Shown: piece by piece, positions 22,954 through 33,659 of the stretch
Position numbering within the stretch: position 1 is the first letter of the stretch
Layout: every line of letters begins with the position of its first letter
Source of the DNA: Ischnura elegans
Taxonomy: Eukaryota > Arthropoda > Insecta > Odonata > Coenagrionidae
Direction: 5' to 3'
Assembly: GCF_921293095.1 (NCBI RefSeq)
Contig: NC_060254.1
Location: forward strand, 4,650,001-4,714,000
Length of the DNA stretch: 64,000 nucleotides
Position numbers and translations under genes: made by a program
The notes under the pieces: generated by a model
The model's input: only the letters and a program-made list of their open reading frames with translations
What the model was told of the DNA's origin: nothing
Databases searched by the model: none

Positions 22954-23157
22954 TTAAATAGGCTCATGGTATACCTTTAAATTTCCAAAATTATATATCC
23001 CAATTTCTTTTCCCTCTTGATCAGATAAGTGACACGAGCTTGGCCCCGCATGTCTGGTAATGCTGAAGGGACCGGTATACAAATGAAAGAATTTGCGAAC
23101 TAAATTTTGTTTAGAATCAGATGACCGAGGCGTCTTCAAGAGGACTTTCTCTCCCAC
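22954..23157 (-). pseudogene. Integrase C-terminal fragment of the LTR element
   Basis: Reads GEKVLLKTP and later FFHLYTGPFSI and LKVYHEP. This is the C-terminal region of Gypsy-type integrases, where a VGDxVLLK motif is followed by KLxPxxxGPF. In the deleted element it follows the protease region directly. One stop separates it from the KVKDQQRAK stretch just upstream. Confidence 0.75.
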
Positions 23158-23169
23158 CCTGAACTGATG

Positions 23170-23616
23170 TCATTTTGCCCTCTGTTGATCCTTTACTTTA
23201 TTCGTTAATGCGTGAGGAATAGGATATGACTTTTGTGCAAATGGTGTTTCGTCACATAATTCAATTCTGTGAACGAAATTCTTTGTCAAACCTGGTGAGA
23301 GTGAGAAAGTTGCACTGTCTTCGTTTAATAACATCTGAAGTTCGTTTTTTTCGTTGGCTGTAAATTGACTGTTCTGGGAAACAGACTCCCTAACGTCATT
23401 GAATTCATCGTTTTCACCCATGTTTGGCTTGCACTGTCCTCCGTCTCTTATTACCTCAAATGACCCTTCCTCAATCGCGGAAACTTCGCTTCCGGTATCT
23501 ACCAAAGCCAATATAGATTCTCCCAAACATTTTACATTTATTTGAGGACATTCTCTCCGTTGGAGATTCACGTCTTCCTCCGCCATGAGGTCATCAAAAG
23601 GATTTCCCTCCAACAC
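23170..23616 (-). pseudogene. Retropepsin region of the LTR element
   Basis: Contains NVKCLGESILALVDTGSEVS, the aspartic-protease active-site motif (D-T-G) of retrotransposon polyproteins. After it comes a segment with VHRIELCDETPF and YPIPHA, typical of the linker leading to reverse transcriptase. It then switches to KVKDQQRAK, an integrase-tail motif, marking the deletion junction near 23200. It is out of frame with the gag-like region and cannot make a complete polyprotein. Confidence 0.8.
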
Positions 23617-23690
23617 TACTGTGGCTATCCTCTTTACTGCCTGTCTCTCCTCGGGATCCGCGTCGGCGAGGCAATTCGACTCGGACCCTT

Positions 23691-24125
23691 TTAGTTTTCC
23701 GTCCCTGGACTAAGTGTTTGGCTCCGCTGTTGAGGCACAATACCCGTTTCCTGATTCACGCCAGGGGATAGTGAATTATCCACCTGCTCCCTTCTTATCT
23801 CCGTCATGCTATCATGTGCGGGTCTAGTCACTCCTCTCCACTGACTGTTTCCCTGCCACTCTCTACGATTTGCGTTCGCCCCTGCTGACCTTTGTGTGGT
23901 ATTTACACACGGTGGCCTTTCCCTTGGCGGCGGCCTAACGTTTTGCCCCTCCTCTACACTCTCGTCATAATATTCCAATAGAATGACCAACTTCTCTAAA
24001 TCCAAAGGCTCCGCACTTTTTAAGAGATTCCTTACCCAGGGAGGGAATTGGCGTATGAGAAAAAATTTAAGTTCCTCATCACATATTGGAGGTTCACGAG
24101 ACCTGGCTGATGCAATTTTCCTCAT
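23691..24125 (-). pseudogene. gag-like region, second part
   Basis: Reads MRKIASARSREPPICDEELK, FLIRQFPPWVRNLLKS, then an Arg- and Pro-rich tail. It continues the gag-like protein of 24122-25003 in another frame. The upstream bases of this frame (CERWENSEHA) continue the gag, so a frameshift near 24175 splits it. No zinc knuckle is seen; the basic tail may take over nucleic-acid binding. Confidence 0.65.
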
Positions 24126-25003
24126 CGCATGTTCACTATTTTCCCATCTTTCGCACGTGAATAATATCCTGTCATTACTCTAGCTCGATATTCATACCGC
24201 GCGTTTTCACTCCAATATTTTCGCAAAAAATTCTGTTTAATTTCCTCGTACGTTTCTGGTACAGGAAATAAGGTATTTCTCCACAAACGAGCGTTTCCTT
24301 CCATCATATTTAAAAATACATATGGCCATTTAGCCAGTGGGACAGCAAGCAACTTTAAATACTCCTCTGCCTCATTCAAAAACACTCGAGGGTTCTGATC
24401 AATTTTACCTTTGAATACAGGTTTATGAAGGCCAATATTTGGTGGAGCTATTGAGGCGGCCAACACCGGTCCGGAGCCAACTTGCTCCATATGCCTCATT
24501 CTATCACTTAGCTGATTCAACCTTTGTTCATTTGTCTCATCATGCTGGGCTATCTCTTTGATTTGAGCCTTCAAACCGTTCTCCCTCGTTATGGCTTCCT
24601 GTTCCTTAATTTCTATAACTTCGCGGACAACGTCAACCTCCCGTTTAATTTCTACTTTTACACATTCTATTTTACCATTCAACATTTGTAACAGCTCTCG
24701 GTACTCCCTCCGTTTCTTTTCCTCCTTCTCCTCTTTCTCCCTCCGCCTCTTTTCCTCCTTTTCCTCTTCCTCCCTCCGTCTCTCCTCCCTTTCTGAAAAC
24801 AAATATTTTTTAAATACTAAAATCGGATCGTTTGAATCCGGTGAGGCCGGTATGGAATGAAAGGTGGGAGTTGACCAAACGGTCGATTCAACTCCAACTG
24901 CGCTTTCCTCTACCGCCTCGTCCTCCTCGCTGTTCTCCATAACCTCTACTTCATCGATATCACGTCCTTCCATATATTTCAGATCCTTCTTACGAGTAAC
25001 CAT
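24122..25003 (-). pseudogene. gag-like region, first part (coiled coil + capsid-like)
   Basis: An open frame of 293 codons with an acidic N-terminus, a long charged coiled coil of EEE/KEEKRRRE repeats (about residues 70-115), and a C-terminal capsid-like part with FLNEAEEYLKLL, WPYVFLNMMEGNARLW and YEEIKQNFLRKYW. The last pattern is common to Gypsy-type Gag proteins. The true frame is lost near 24175, where translation shifts to that of 23691-24125. Confidence 0.75.
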
Positions 25004-25135
25004 TGTATTAAATATCTAAATTTCCAAAAATGTGCCAAAATTTTGCCCCTATGATTACCCTCAGTCATTCGTTTCCAAAAGCTAAAGCGCCACTTACTCG
25101 AACATTTACACCACACAAAGAATAATCGGGTCCTA

Positions 25136-25149
25136 CTGTTCGGGCGCCA
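25136..25149 (-). other. Primer-binding site matching tRNA-Lys
   Basis: Two bases inside the 5' LTR the minus strand reads TGGCGCCCGAACAG. These 14 bases are complementary to the 3' end of tRNA-Lys with UUU anticodon, the same primer used by several retroviruses and many Gypsy elements. The match ends at the next base. Confidence 0.85.
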
Positions 25150-25151
25150 CT

Positions 25152-26525
25152 TGTGGCGTCCCACCCCCGACTCGCCCGGATACCACGATAGAACCGGGGG
25201 GAGACGTCACACAAAAAATAAGAAAAAATACAAATCCGCGAAGATCCCTCCCGCATGGGACCTACGGGACAAAACTATGCCACTCACTTCTCGTAATTCA
25301 AATAAATAAAGAAAATATTCCCCTTCTGTGAAGATGATTGCGGGTGGGGGAGTTCCCGATTCAAACTTATGGGTGACGTTCGGGCGCTGATGCACTCGTC
25401 CAACACGCATTTACGGGAAGGAAATCAGACGGGGCGAAAGGAAGGATGAAGGATATTTTCAATGGGGTGACCCGTGGAGGAATCAGAACAAAAAACACTC
25501 TCTCAAAACACTTTCAATTAAACAAAATATAATTCACACAAATAAGGTTGCATATGACAAAAAAAGCAAAAGGAACCCTCTTATACGCTAATGAAATATG
25601 AATTGGTGAAAGCCACTTATGAAACATCGATGATAAAAAATAAAAAAACAATATAACTTGGTTTCTGGATGAAAATCAATATAGAAAATGATGATAACAA
25701 AGTAAAGTTCGGTGGTGAACACGTAAATATGATACAAATTCAATGGTTTCTTGACTGGGGAGGTAAATGATAGTCCATCCCGTCGAATGTAAATTTGGGG
25801 TGCGAACGTTAATTGTACTTGGTGACTGATTTCACATTCACTTATGTAACGGGTGCGTTCCGTGACTGTTTGTCTTAACTTGGCTTGGCAGGAGACACAA
25901 GGGGGCTTTGGGGGGGGAATAGCTGCAATCTTACTTTATCGTAGTCCGAGTCTCGACCAGGTTGGATCCAACACTCTCTCTTTCCATTTACTGCACTCCT
26001 TTCTCCCTTGTTGGAGGAAGCTGCATCCGGAACGGAGATAATGCGTCCTCTTCAGCTGGTCCTTTGCTCCTTCGGACGGGGGGGGGGGGGGGATTCTTCT
26101 TCCAGATCAGTCTTTCTGAAAATACTTGGGCCCCTTGTCTCCTCCTGCCGTGCGTCGCACTGATTTTGGGCATAGGCTCCGCCCGACAGTCACTTAGGAA
26201 TTCTCTCGTTCTCTTTCGTGCACCACCTTTTTATCATACCTCAACTAGGGGTGGGGTAATGCACAATGAAGGGAGGGAGGAGTAATACGCCACTCATTCA
26301 GGGAAAACCCGAGCTCCCCTCCTCCCACACACACACACACACACACACAACCATACAAAAATCGGCGAAAACACATTCATCCCCTCTTACTCATCCACGC
26401 CTTCCTCCACGGGCCCTGGTTTGGGGGTGGGGGTTTTGGGAAAGGTCGTGGAACGAGCGGGTAAACTGGTAGGGAAGAAAATGCGCCGAGTGGAAATGCA
26501 CTGTAATGGGGCTTGAACCATTACA
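25152..26525 (-). repeat. 5' LTR (1374 bp)
   Basis: Second LTR, nearly identical to 21439-22807. Differences seen include CACGATAG for CACAATAG, GTGGAGG for GTGGAAG, CACTTATG for CACGTATG and GAGCTCC for GAGCCCC, plus a longer G run and CA repeat. Confidence 0.93.
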
Positions 26526-26658
26526 GTACATATCTACAAAATCGGCGTCACAGCGCCATCTCTGCATTAAACAATAAACTTAGGAATTCAACTTGATTTT
26601 AACATAATTACTTCAACAAGGAAGGTTCGTGTAAGTCTGCAAGTAAGCCAGCTAGTAG

Positions 26659-26699
26659 ATTTGACGGATAGCACATACTATGTGCTATCCGCCAAATTG
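26659..26699. repeat. Subterminal hairpin of the hAT element
   Basis: ATTTGACGGATAGCACATA and its near reverse complement face each other around ACTATG. The matching sequence GGCGGATAGCACATA is also at 13881-13896 near the other end, so it belongs to the hAT subterminal region. Confidence 0.7.
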
Positions 26700-26836
26700 C
26701 CGGGAGCGACGAGAGCTCAATCCCGCTCGCTCCCGAGTCCGCAATCCGGGATTGTTCGCTCCCGGGAGTGAGACTACCAGTTTGACTCCCGAGAGCGAGA
26801 CTCGAGCGGGAGCGGAACGGCTTTTGCACGCCTCTA

Positions 26837-26844
26837 GCTTTAAG
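26837..26844. repeat. Target-site duplication, right (GCTTTAAG)
   Basis: Identical to 13732-13739 and directly follows the right inverted terminus. Confidence 0.9.
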
Positions 26845-28341
26845 TAGTACCCTACTATTGCTTAAGTCATCTGCTTACTGATTTTCCGTCATAATACTAG
26901 ATTTAATGAACCTATTTTACAGGAGGAGGCAAAAGTGAGCGAAACAATGCAAAGCAGATTATTGATGACATTGAAAGTGTAATGCTGAACAGCAAAATCG
27001 ATATACTATTGGGATACTTTTTTGGTAGCACTGTTTTGTGGGAAGGAAAGGACAGCTGTGCAAAACACATTTTCAAAGATTAACAAAGCTCTAATGCTGA
27101 TTATGATCTGCTAATGGACGTGGAACTTCACAAGCGTCTACACCAAAACCTCTATAAGCAACCAGGAAGAAATATGCTCTCATGCATTTTCAATGGAAAC
27201 ACCAGAGGCCTTCATTAAACATTCCACTTTACAAGGTAGATGATGCAAACATTAGACAATGGTTAATCTAATATGTTGAAGCTTCTTTTTTAAATTATGT
27301 AATTTAGAAGCTGCATTAGACCATTAGTAAGCAAAATATTTACTTGTTTTTATGTGCTTTTGAAATAAAAACTATGCTATGGAAGAAGATATGATTCCTT
27401 AGCAGTTCATGTCGTAGAATATCCAGAGAGGATTCTGGACATGTAGGTAAGAATTCAGAACAAGACAAATGATTTTTCTTGTGGAATTTTCATACTTAAC
27501 TTGCACTTGCAGGTGACCGTAAAGGATTGCCAGTGGCTAGTCTGGTGTTATTTTCTTGAATACTGAAATATTAATGCTTTCCATTTGATGTTAATTATGT
27601 ACCATTCTCATTTTAGGCCCTCCTACGAGCACTAAGTTTGTCATAGCATTGACTAGGGTCAATTTATCCAACTAATCTACTGTCTACACTGACAGCTGTT
27701 CTGTTCAACTGACTACAGCTGTTCCATAATGCATAAGAACACATTTGTATTTCATGAATAGCGATCAAATGAATAGGAAATGCTGTGATTTCTTTAGATG
27801 ATGCATTAGGATTCATTCCACTTCACGTTTTTTACTTCTCCAAAACTCAACAGTTACCACCTTATCCATGTTTTTTCCTTGAAAATATCTAACTTGCACA
27901 TATGTGCATTCAGTCTAGACAGCAGATTTGTTGCATAAATTTACCCAGTCAATGCAATGATAAATGAAATTAGGTGGGCCTAAAATGAGAATGGCACGTA
28001 ATTAGGATCAATTGTATTGCCATTAAAATAAAATTTATTTCAGGGGAAAATAACTCCACTTTTGGTGATGAAACAACAATGTCACCCTTTGCATGTGTCT
28101 ATTCATTGGTAATCTCCAATACTTAATGATTAATTTTTTCCCTTTGCATTCCAAGAAATCCAAAATTAATGAATCTAAACCTCAAAGCAGATAAAGTTTT
28201 GCGGAAGGAAAGAGTTTCCGACCACAGGCTTACATGAAATAAAAATCCCAAAGAGATGAAGAGGAAGTTTCCTAGTGCATGACTTGGGTGCTGAGCACTG
28301 GACCACCATTGTCCGCATGTTTAAGTCTTTCAAAACGGTAT
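26845..28341. other. Intergenic stretch downstream of gene B
   Basis: There is an acceptor-like TTTTACAG before 26922 and a plus-strand open stretch (26936-27080, NNAKQIIDDIESVMLNSKID), but no donor, conserved domain or continuation was recognised. The rest is AT-rich without recognisable genes or elements. Confidence 0.35.
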
Positions 28342-28347
28342 TTTATT
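28342..28347 (-). promoter_or_regulatory. Candidate polyadenylation signal of gene B
   Basis: AATAAA on the minus strand about 310 bases after the gene B stop codon. It is the first canonical signal I noticed downstream of the stop. A plausible but unproven 3' end. Confidence 0.4.
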
Positions 28348-28654
28348 ACAGCCGCAATTGTTTTAACTATTGGTTATATATGGAGGATGATCCCTGGACA
28401 AGGTACCATGGACTGCAAGTCCATAAAGGTTGGATTGGATTCCGAGTCCCGGTTGAGGGACAATCCTAGCTAAAGTCGTTAATAATCACTCTTTAGTGTT
28501 ATATAAAACATAGATAAATTTAATTCGTCAGCAAGAGAACAAAAGATATATGTAAATGCATTTCAAGCACAGCCAGAAAAAATAAAGGCTCTCCACATGG
28601 TGGTCGACTGCACCACCATTATTTGAAAAAGCGCAGAGCTGCTGCGCTTTATGG

Positions 28655-28806
28655 TCACCTCTCCTCGCAGCGCCCGATCATCATCATCAGAGCGTGAAGA
28701 AGATTGACCGACGCCATCTCTTCAGCTGCACTCTTGTCAGGACCTTCACCAAATTTCACCAACTCCGGAGTGGTACCCAGACTAGCAGCGCACAATGCAT
28801 TCCCAA
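28655..28806 (-). CDS. dsRBD protein gene B, terminal exon (end of third dsRBD)
   Basis: The acceptor TCTCCCTTGTACAG precedes 28806; the frame ends at TGA (28657-28655). Translation gives LGNALCAASLGTTPELVKFG, then EGPDKSAAEEMASVNLLHAL and a short tail. The second part is the last helix of a dsRBD-like fold, but the KKxAK lysines are replaced (DKSAA). This is typical of the third domain of TRBP/PACT/Loquacious-type proteins, which contacts Dicer or a partner rather than RNA. The exon completes a codon opened by one base in the previous exon, so the join is in frame. Confidence 0.85.
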
Positions 28807-29440
28807 CTGTACAAGGGAGAGCAGAATTAGGTCAACGCGTACATCAACCCACGACTTGTTCTTTCAAAAACACCATTGAACAACAACTGAGATTACCCGG
28901 CTAATTTTTGCAGTTTCTTGAGTAAGCTAAAGGTTTCTCAGGCATCAAATCAAATTTATCCTTTCAACAAAAATTCAAAGTTTCACCTTCATTCTTCACT
29001 CAACATGGAATCTTCTAAAAATAGGTTGAATATAATGTAGATTTGAAAAAAATGGAAAAATCTCGCGTTTATGAAAAAATTTAAGTTAGGAAAATAGTTT
29101 TAGCTTCTAATTAAATTGTTATCGATAAAAGCAGAAGATTCCGCAACAGTAAGAGGTTTATGATAGGATACAACCCAACTAGAGGCCACACCCCACCCAA
29201 GGGAGAAATAAAATACCTTACCAGAAACCAAAAATTCTGCACTGCAATTAGGAGTGGCAATTAAGAGACTTTGGTTTGAATCCAAACTGAGCCACCAGAG
29301 TTTTTCACAGCCAGCATCAGCCTTGATTGAAACCCACTTTGCCTAACTGTGTGGGAAGTCACTTTTCAGAAGCAGTGTTTGGAAATAATGTTAAAGAGCT
29401 GCTCGAGTCAGCCACACAGCATACACAAGAGTGCACTTAC

Positions 29441-29531
29441 GATTAGATTTCATGAACATGTAATCAAGAGGAAGGTCATTCCCTTCTGCAAACTTCTCCA
29501 AAGTCTCCTTGGGTGTGTGGCTCAACGCAAA
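29441..29531 (-). CDS. dsRBD protein gene B, exon with start of third dsRBD
   Basis: The acceptor TTTGCTTTCAG precedes 29531 and the donor AATC|GTAAGT follows 29441. Its 30 codons read FALSHTPKETLEKFAEGNDL and then PLDYMFMKSN: an amphipathic first helix and first strand of a dsRBD-like domain. It is too short to notice from open reading frames alone. The phases fit both neighbours (0 upstream, one base downstream), which makes it a confident exon. Confidence 0.85.
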
Positions 29532-32500
29532 CTGAAAGCAAAGACAAGCAGAGTGTTACAAGAGTGGTTTCCAAAAATAAATGCATCATTCTCTCTGCTG
29601 GCTACTTATTGACTTGCCAGCCATCTAACCAATGGAAACACTTGGACCCAAAATCACAATTCCCCAAAAGAACTCAGTACACGTAAGGAGGAAAATACAA
29701 GTTACGTCAGAGAAAAATCTTCGCATTGAAATTTAGCAATGAAAAGGATATTCACATCTGTATAGACATTTTGCATTTTTCTTCCTTTTCTTACGTGAAG
29801 ATGCCAACAAATCCTTCACTTTCACCATTTTTTCTCACTCTATCTTAATTAAAACAAGACATCAAAATGCCAAAAGCAAGGAATTTGGATGATTGAAAAC
29901 ATTTTACACCATAGCAGTCATTGAGGCATCGAAGATCCTGCCAGTATCTAGCAGGTGCATTCCCTGAGGTATTCAGCATTAGTTCGTACATCCTTTCATT
30001 CAGAATTAATATCATCTCCACTATACACCATTCACTGGCTTGTCGTAATAAAGACATAAATAGAGGAAAAACATTGATTGCATTGATGAAACACTGACAT
30101 TCTTTACAGTATATGGTGCTCGGGGGTAACTGGGGCATAGTTTTTCAATGTGATAGTACCATTTCATTTTCAAATATGTATTTATTGTACAGATAACTCC
30201 AGTGAATGGGTGAAAATAAACACGTCGATTTGACAATAATATGACTAGCACATCATGTGACTTGAATTTAATTACTACCATTAAACAATATTTTATATTA
30301 ATATTATTTTCACATCTCAGTTGACCCCACTTACCCCACTACTTGAGGGTAACTGGATCACCCCATGGCAAATCCCATTTGAGCACTGCCACAATTATTT
30401 TGGATAACTGGATCTATCAAAGTACTTTAAATTATCAGAAAAAATATTGGTTAACACAGCTATTTTGATTATTATGAATGTAAAGGCCGTTGTATCAGAA
30501 CGGTTACGGAGACCTCACGGATTTCCCTTTCAAAACACAAACACCAGAGGCGGACTCTGCCAAGTCGAACATTCTGAGTTAGTGCTTCAGAGATTTCAAT
30601 CGGTGGGGTGAATTCTCAGCTGAAAAATGCGCAGTAAATTCTCGGTGAAGCTTCATTCAATTCACTGCAATATTCATGCACTCTTCCGCGCATTCTTACA
30701 TTATTAGATATAAAATCAATAAACATTAATATAGTCTAAGAGTTGCATCTCGAGCATTGCCAATCAAATTGCGTAATATTATTCCCCGAATTGACCGATC
30801 GCATGGATTCAGGAAAGTATGGTATCTCAGCGCTACATTACTAAACTGAATACTTAAATTGATTCATTATGTTATACTGCGATCAGGGTTCCCACTCTAC
30901 CTGAACAATGAAATTCACGGCTTTTTCCAGGTTTTCACGGTTATTTTTCACGTTTTCACGGTTTTTTTAAGGTTTTCACGGTCTCAATTTTGCTAAATTC
31001 ACGGTCCGTTAATAAGCCAACAATAAGAAAATCACTGGCCGTATATCAACAGAAAATTAACGTACGCGAAAAACGCCGTGAATGTTAACGCCGCAATGAA
31101 AAGTGATATCTGTTATGACGTGATCTATCGTTTGCAAAATTCAAGGCCAACCAAAGGACCAGCCCAACCGCGCTCTTGCCCGGACGCCGAATACCCTTCG
31201 GACCTTCTTCCGTCCGGACACTCGAGGTCCTTATTTAATTCCTCGCTGAGAGATTGTTTTTTGCGCACGTTGTTATTACTGCACAGTAACCGAATTTCCC
31301 CCACACCAATATTTCTTATTTAACGGAAAATATTTTATTTAAATTGTTTATAGATTATAATAAATTGATTCTTTCTTATTCAGCGGAAAATATTTTATGA
31401 AAATTGTTAATAGAACATAATAAATCGAAAAACAATTTCATACACCGTATTAGCACGAATCTAAGACAAACACGATTCTAAGACTACCCTCCTTTTTTGG
31501 AACTCCACTAGGGGACAATTTTTCTTTATTAATAACGATACGATTATAAAATGAATGCGGAAAAACGATCAATGCTTAATTTTTTTGCTAGATTGCCTAT
31601 GTCCCAGGAAACGCAGGATTTTGGCGAGTAATTAAGAAATTCATTAAAGGTTTCAAAACAATATTTTAGATAATAACAGGAATAGTAGTACTTTATCAAG
31701 ATACATACGTCATATTGTTGATTCGACCCATGTCTCTTTCAAAATTCTGAATATGTTTGCTCTCCACTCGGCATTTACACTGCTATTATGGATTTCAGTC
31801 AGATGTAAAAATTCTTATCCATCAAACACCATTTCCAGTACACGTATTCACGAGAGCAATGTGCATGTTGTGCCTAAAACAACCGCATTCGCCGGTGCAG
31901 TGACTGGTTGTGAGATGGATCACGAAGGCCAAAAATAGTCAATTACTTGAATTGTTCCTGTCTAATGAATATATTTTTAATACAATTGAGGTAGTGTGTA
32001 AAGCGTGAACAATGTTGCGTTAATCGTCAGCGGCACGCCCACCTGGATCTTCGTCTTCATATCTCTACTTGTTTTCTCCAGGTAGCTCACTCTACCCCCA
32101 CCCCTACCGTCATGTGCTAGCGGACAACCCAAGGCGCTCTGCAATATTCACGCGCATCTAGCCCGGATTCTTTTCTTCATGTTCAATTATTTTCAGTCCA
32201 TCTCTTAAAGTTCTCAATAGTTTCTTCGGAGGGGCCATGGTCGGAAGACGACTAAAATTAAACTAGTGAAAATGACTCTATTAAACTCACATGGAAAACA
32301 CTCGGTGGTTCGAAGTCCAGCCACCCCGGAAAGTAGGGAACCACTCGTACGAGGTGAAGTTCGGAACTGATGCTATCGCGTACGGGGGTACGCAGAGCAC
32401 ACTGCAGAGGGCGAAGCGTGACCATATGACTGCGCCATGAAATTTTTTACCCTAAAGATGCCCATTCTTTTCTAATTAGCGTAGAGCAAGATGATCAGAT

Positions 32501-32859
32501 GAATTCGGATTGTTAGTAGGGAGAAACAAAAATCCTGAGAAGATATCCCTTCGTCAGTAACTCTGACAAGTGAGACTACTAGTAGTAGTATAGCTCGTAA
32601 ATTGATAACTGATAACAACCTGGTATCATGTTTTCGGAACAAAATGCCGAATTAACTGCCGTAAGCTCAGCTACGAGGATATCGCGTTTCGCCAAAAATC
32701 ACCATCGTATTTTTCCATCTATTTCCTTGCTTAAAATACGTCATGTGTGGTCTCGTTTTTTTTTAACGTGCAAATTACTAACATTTCAATCTAATAAAAG
32801 CATAATAGCAATTACTGAATATCATTGTTAGATACCTTTTGGGCTAATAGGTGATTCAT

Positions 32860-33170
32860 GCAGCAGTTGACCTCCATAAACTGGGAACTTTAGGCTGAAA
32901 AAGGTCAGTTGGTGAGAAGAGGGGGGAGCGTGAAACACGTTTCTATTGTTCTCGTGTAACTCGATATTTTTTTCGAAGCTAAGGTCTTCGTAATAAGATC
33001 CCTGCGCGAGATGGGACCTGTTTTTATTTTGAAGAAGAGGAAAGCGTCAGAAGGGGGGAGGCGAATGGTGAATGGAGGGGGATAAGGGTTCTTGGGAAAT
33101 GCGCTAATGTTACTTTCCCACGGCACTGAGCTTCTCCCAATGGTAGTTCCATCTCTTGGAGAGGATTCCA
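32860..33170. repeat. Shared ~280-bp module, copy 1
   Basis: Aligns in inverted orientation with 37080-37360 and 37370-37660. Landmarks are AAAAAGGTCAGTTGGTGAGA, GTGAAACACGTTTCTATTGT, TTCGAAGC, CCCTGCGCGAG and GGGAAATGCGCTAATGTTAC. No coding function recognised. Confidence 0.65.
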
Positions 33171-33605
33171 ACTACGTGCTTGTCGTTATTAGCCATAAAT
33201 GACACATTGTATTTATTTCGTCTCATTTTCGTCAAACGATGGATGCGGGAAAATTCTGCGTCGGAACCGCGATCTTCAAACGATCAATGCGAGAAACGAT
33301 ACTTCAGGGAACGATAGATGCGGTAAAAAATTAAATTGTCTATAAGGAACTTTATTTGGGACTAGAAACGGCGAACGATCAATGCGGGAACGATAAATCG
33401 AGGTTCCACCGTATAACTTTCTTTTGAAAGCGGCAGTGTAATGACTTCTTTTCTCTGCTATTGTAATACTCTGAAACCAAAACTGAATCGATCTCTCTAA
33501 TCAGAGGCAAATCATGTTCCCTTCTTACCATTGCTCTGGGAAAAATGGAACGACTATGTAGCATAATTAATCGTAGAGGGCGTAACTTGGTGGAAATCCA
33601 TAATA

Positions 33606-33659
33606 TCACGAATACAAGGATCAAGGAAATAGCAAAGTTCTTGATCCTTGTATTCGTGA
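33606..33659. repeat. Perfect 20-base-arm hairpin
   Basis: Arms 33606-33625 (TCACGAATACAAGGATCAAG) and 33640-33659 are exact reverse complements around a 14-base loop. ACTATGTAGCA occurs just outside on both sides in direct orientation. Confidence 0.8.

Larger units (their letters stand above)
21439..26525 (-). mobile_element. Gypsy-type LTR retrotransposon, internally deleted
   Basis: Two LTRs (21439-22807 and 25152-26525) differ by only about half a dozen substitutions plus G-run and CA-repeat lengths, so insertion was recent. The element runs on the minus strand: primer-binding site at 25136-25149, gag-like and protease-like frames, then a jump straight to the integrase C-terminus (22954-23157) and a purine tract at 22808-22823. 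Reverse transcriptase, RNase H and the integrase core are missing, so it depends on another element. It is nested in the 13-kb hAT transposon. Confidence 0.92.
13740..26836 (-). mobile_element. 13-kb hAT transposon with nested insertions
   Basis: The left end is TAGAGGCGCGCAAAAGCCG; the right end, read inward, is TAGAGGCGTGCAAAAGCCG. The inverted similarity extends about 160 bases and includes the CTCGGGAG/CTCCCGGG-rich subterminal region (13770-13900 and 26660-26810). A perfect GCTTTAAG duplication flanks it. The transposase gene lies on the minus strand (21190 to 14445) and is decayed. The length is inflated by a small MITE, a THAP-containing insert, an inverted-repeat insert and an LTR retrotransposon. 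Without these the element would be roughly 4 kb, normal for an autonomous hAT. Confidence 0.9.
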
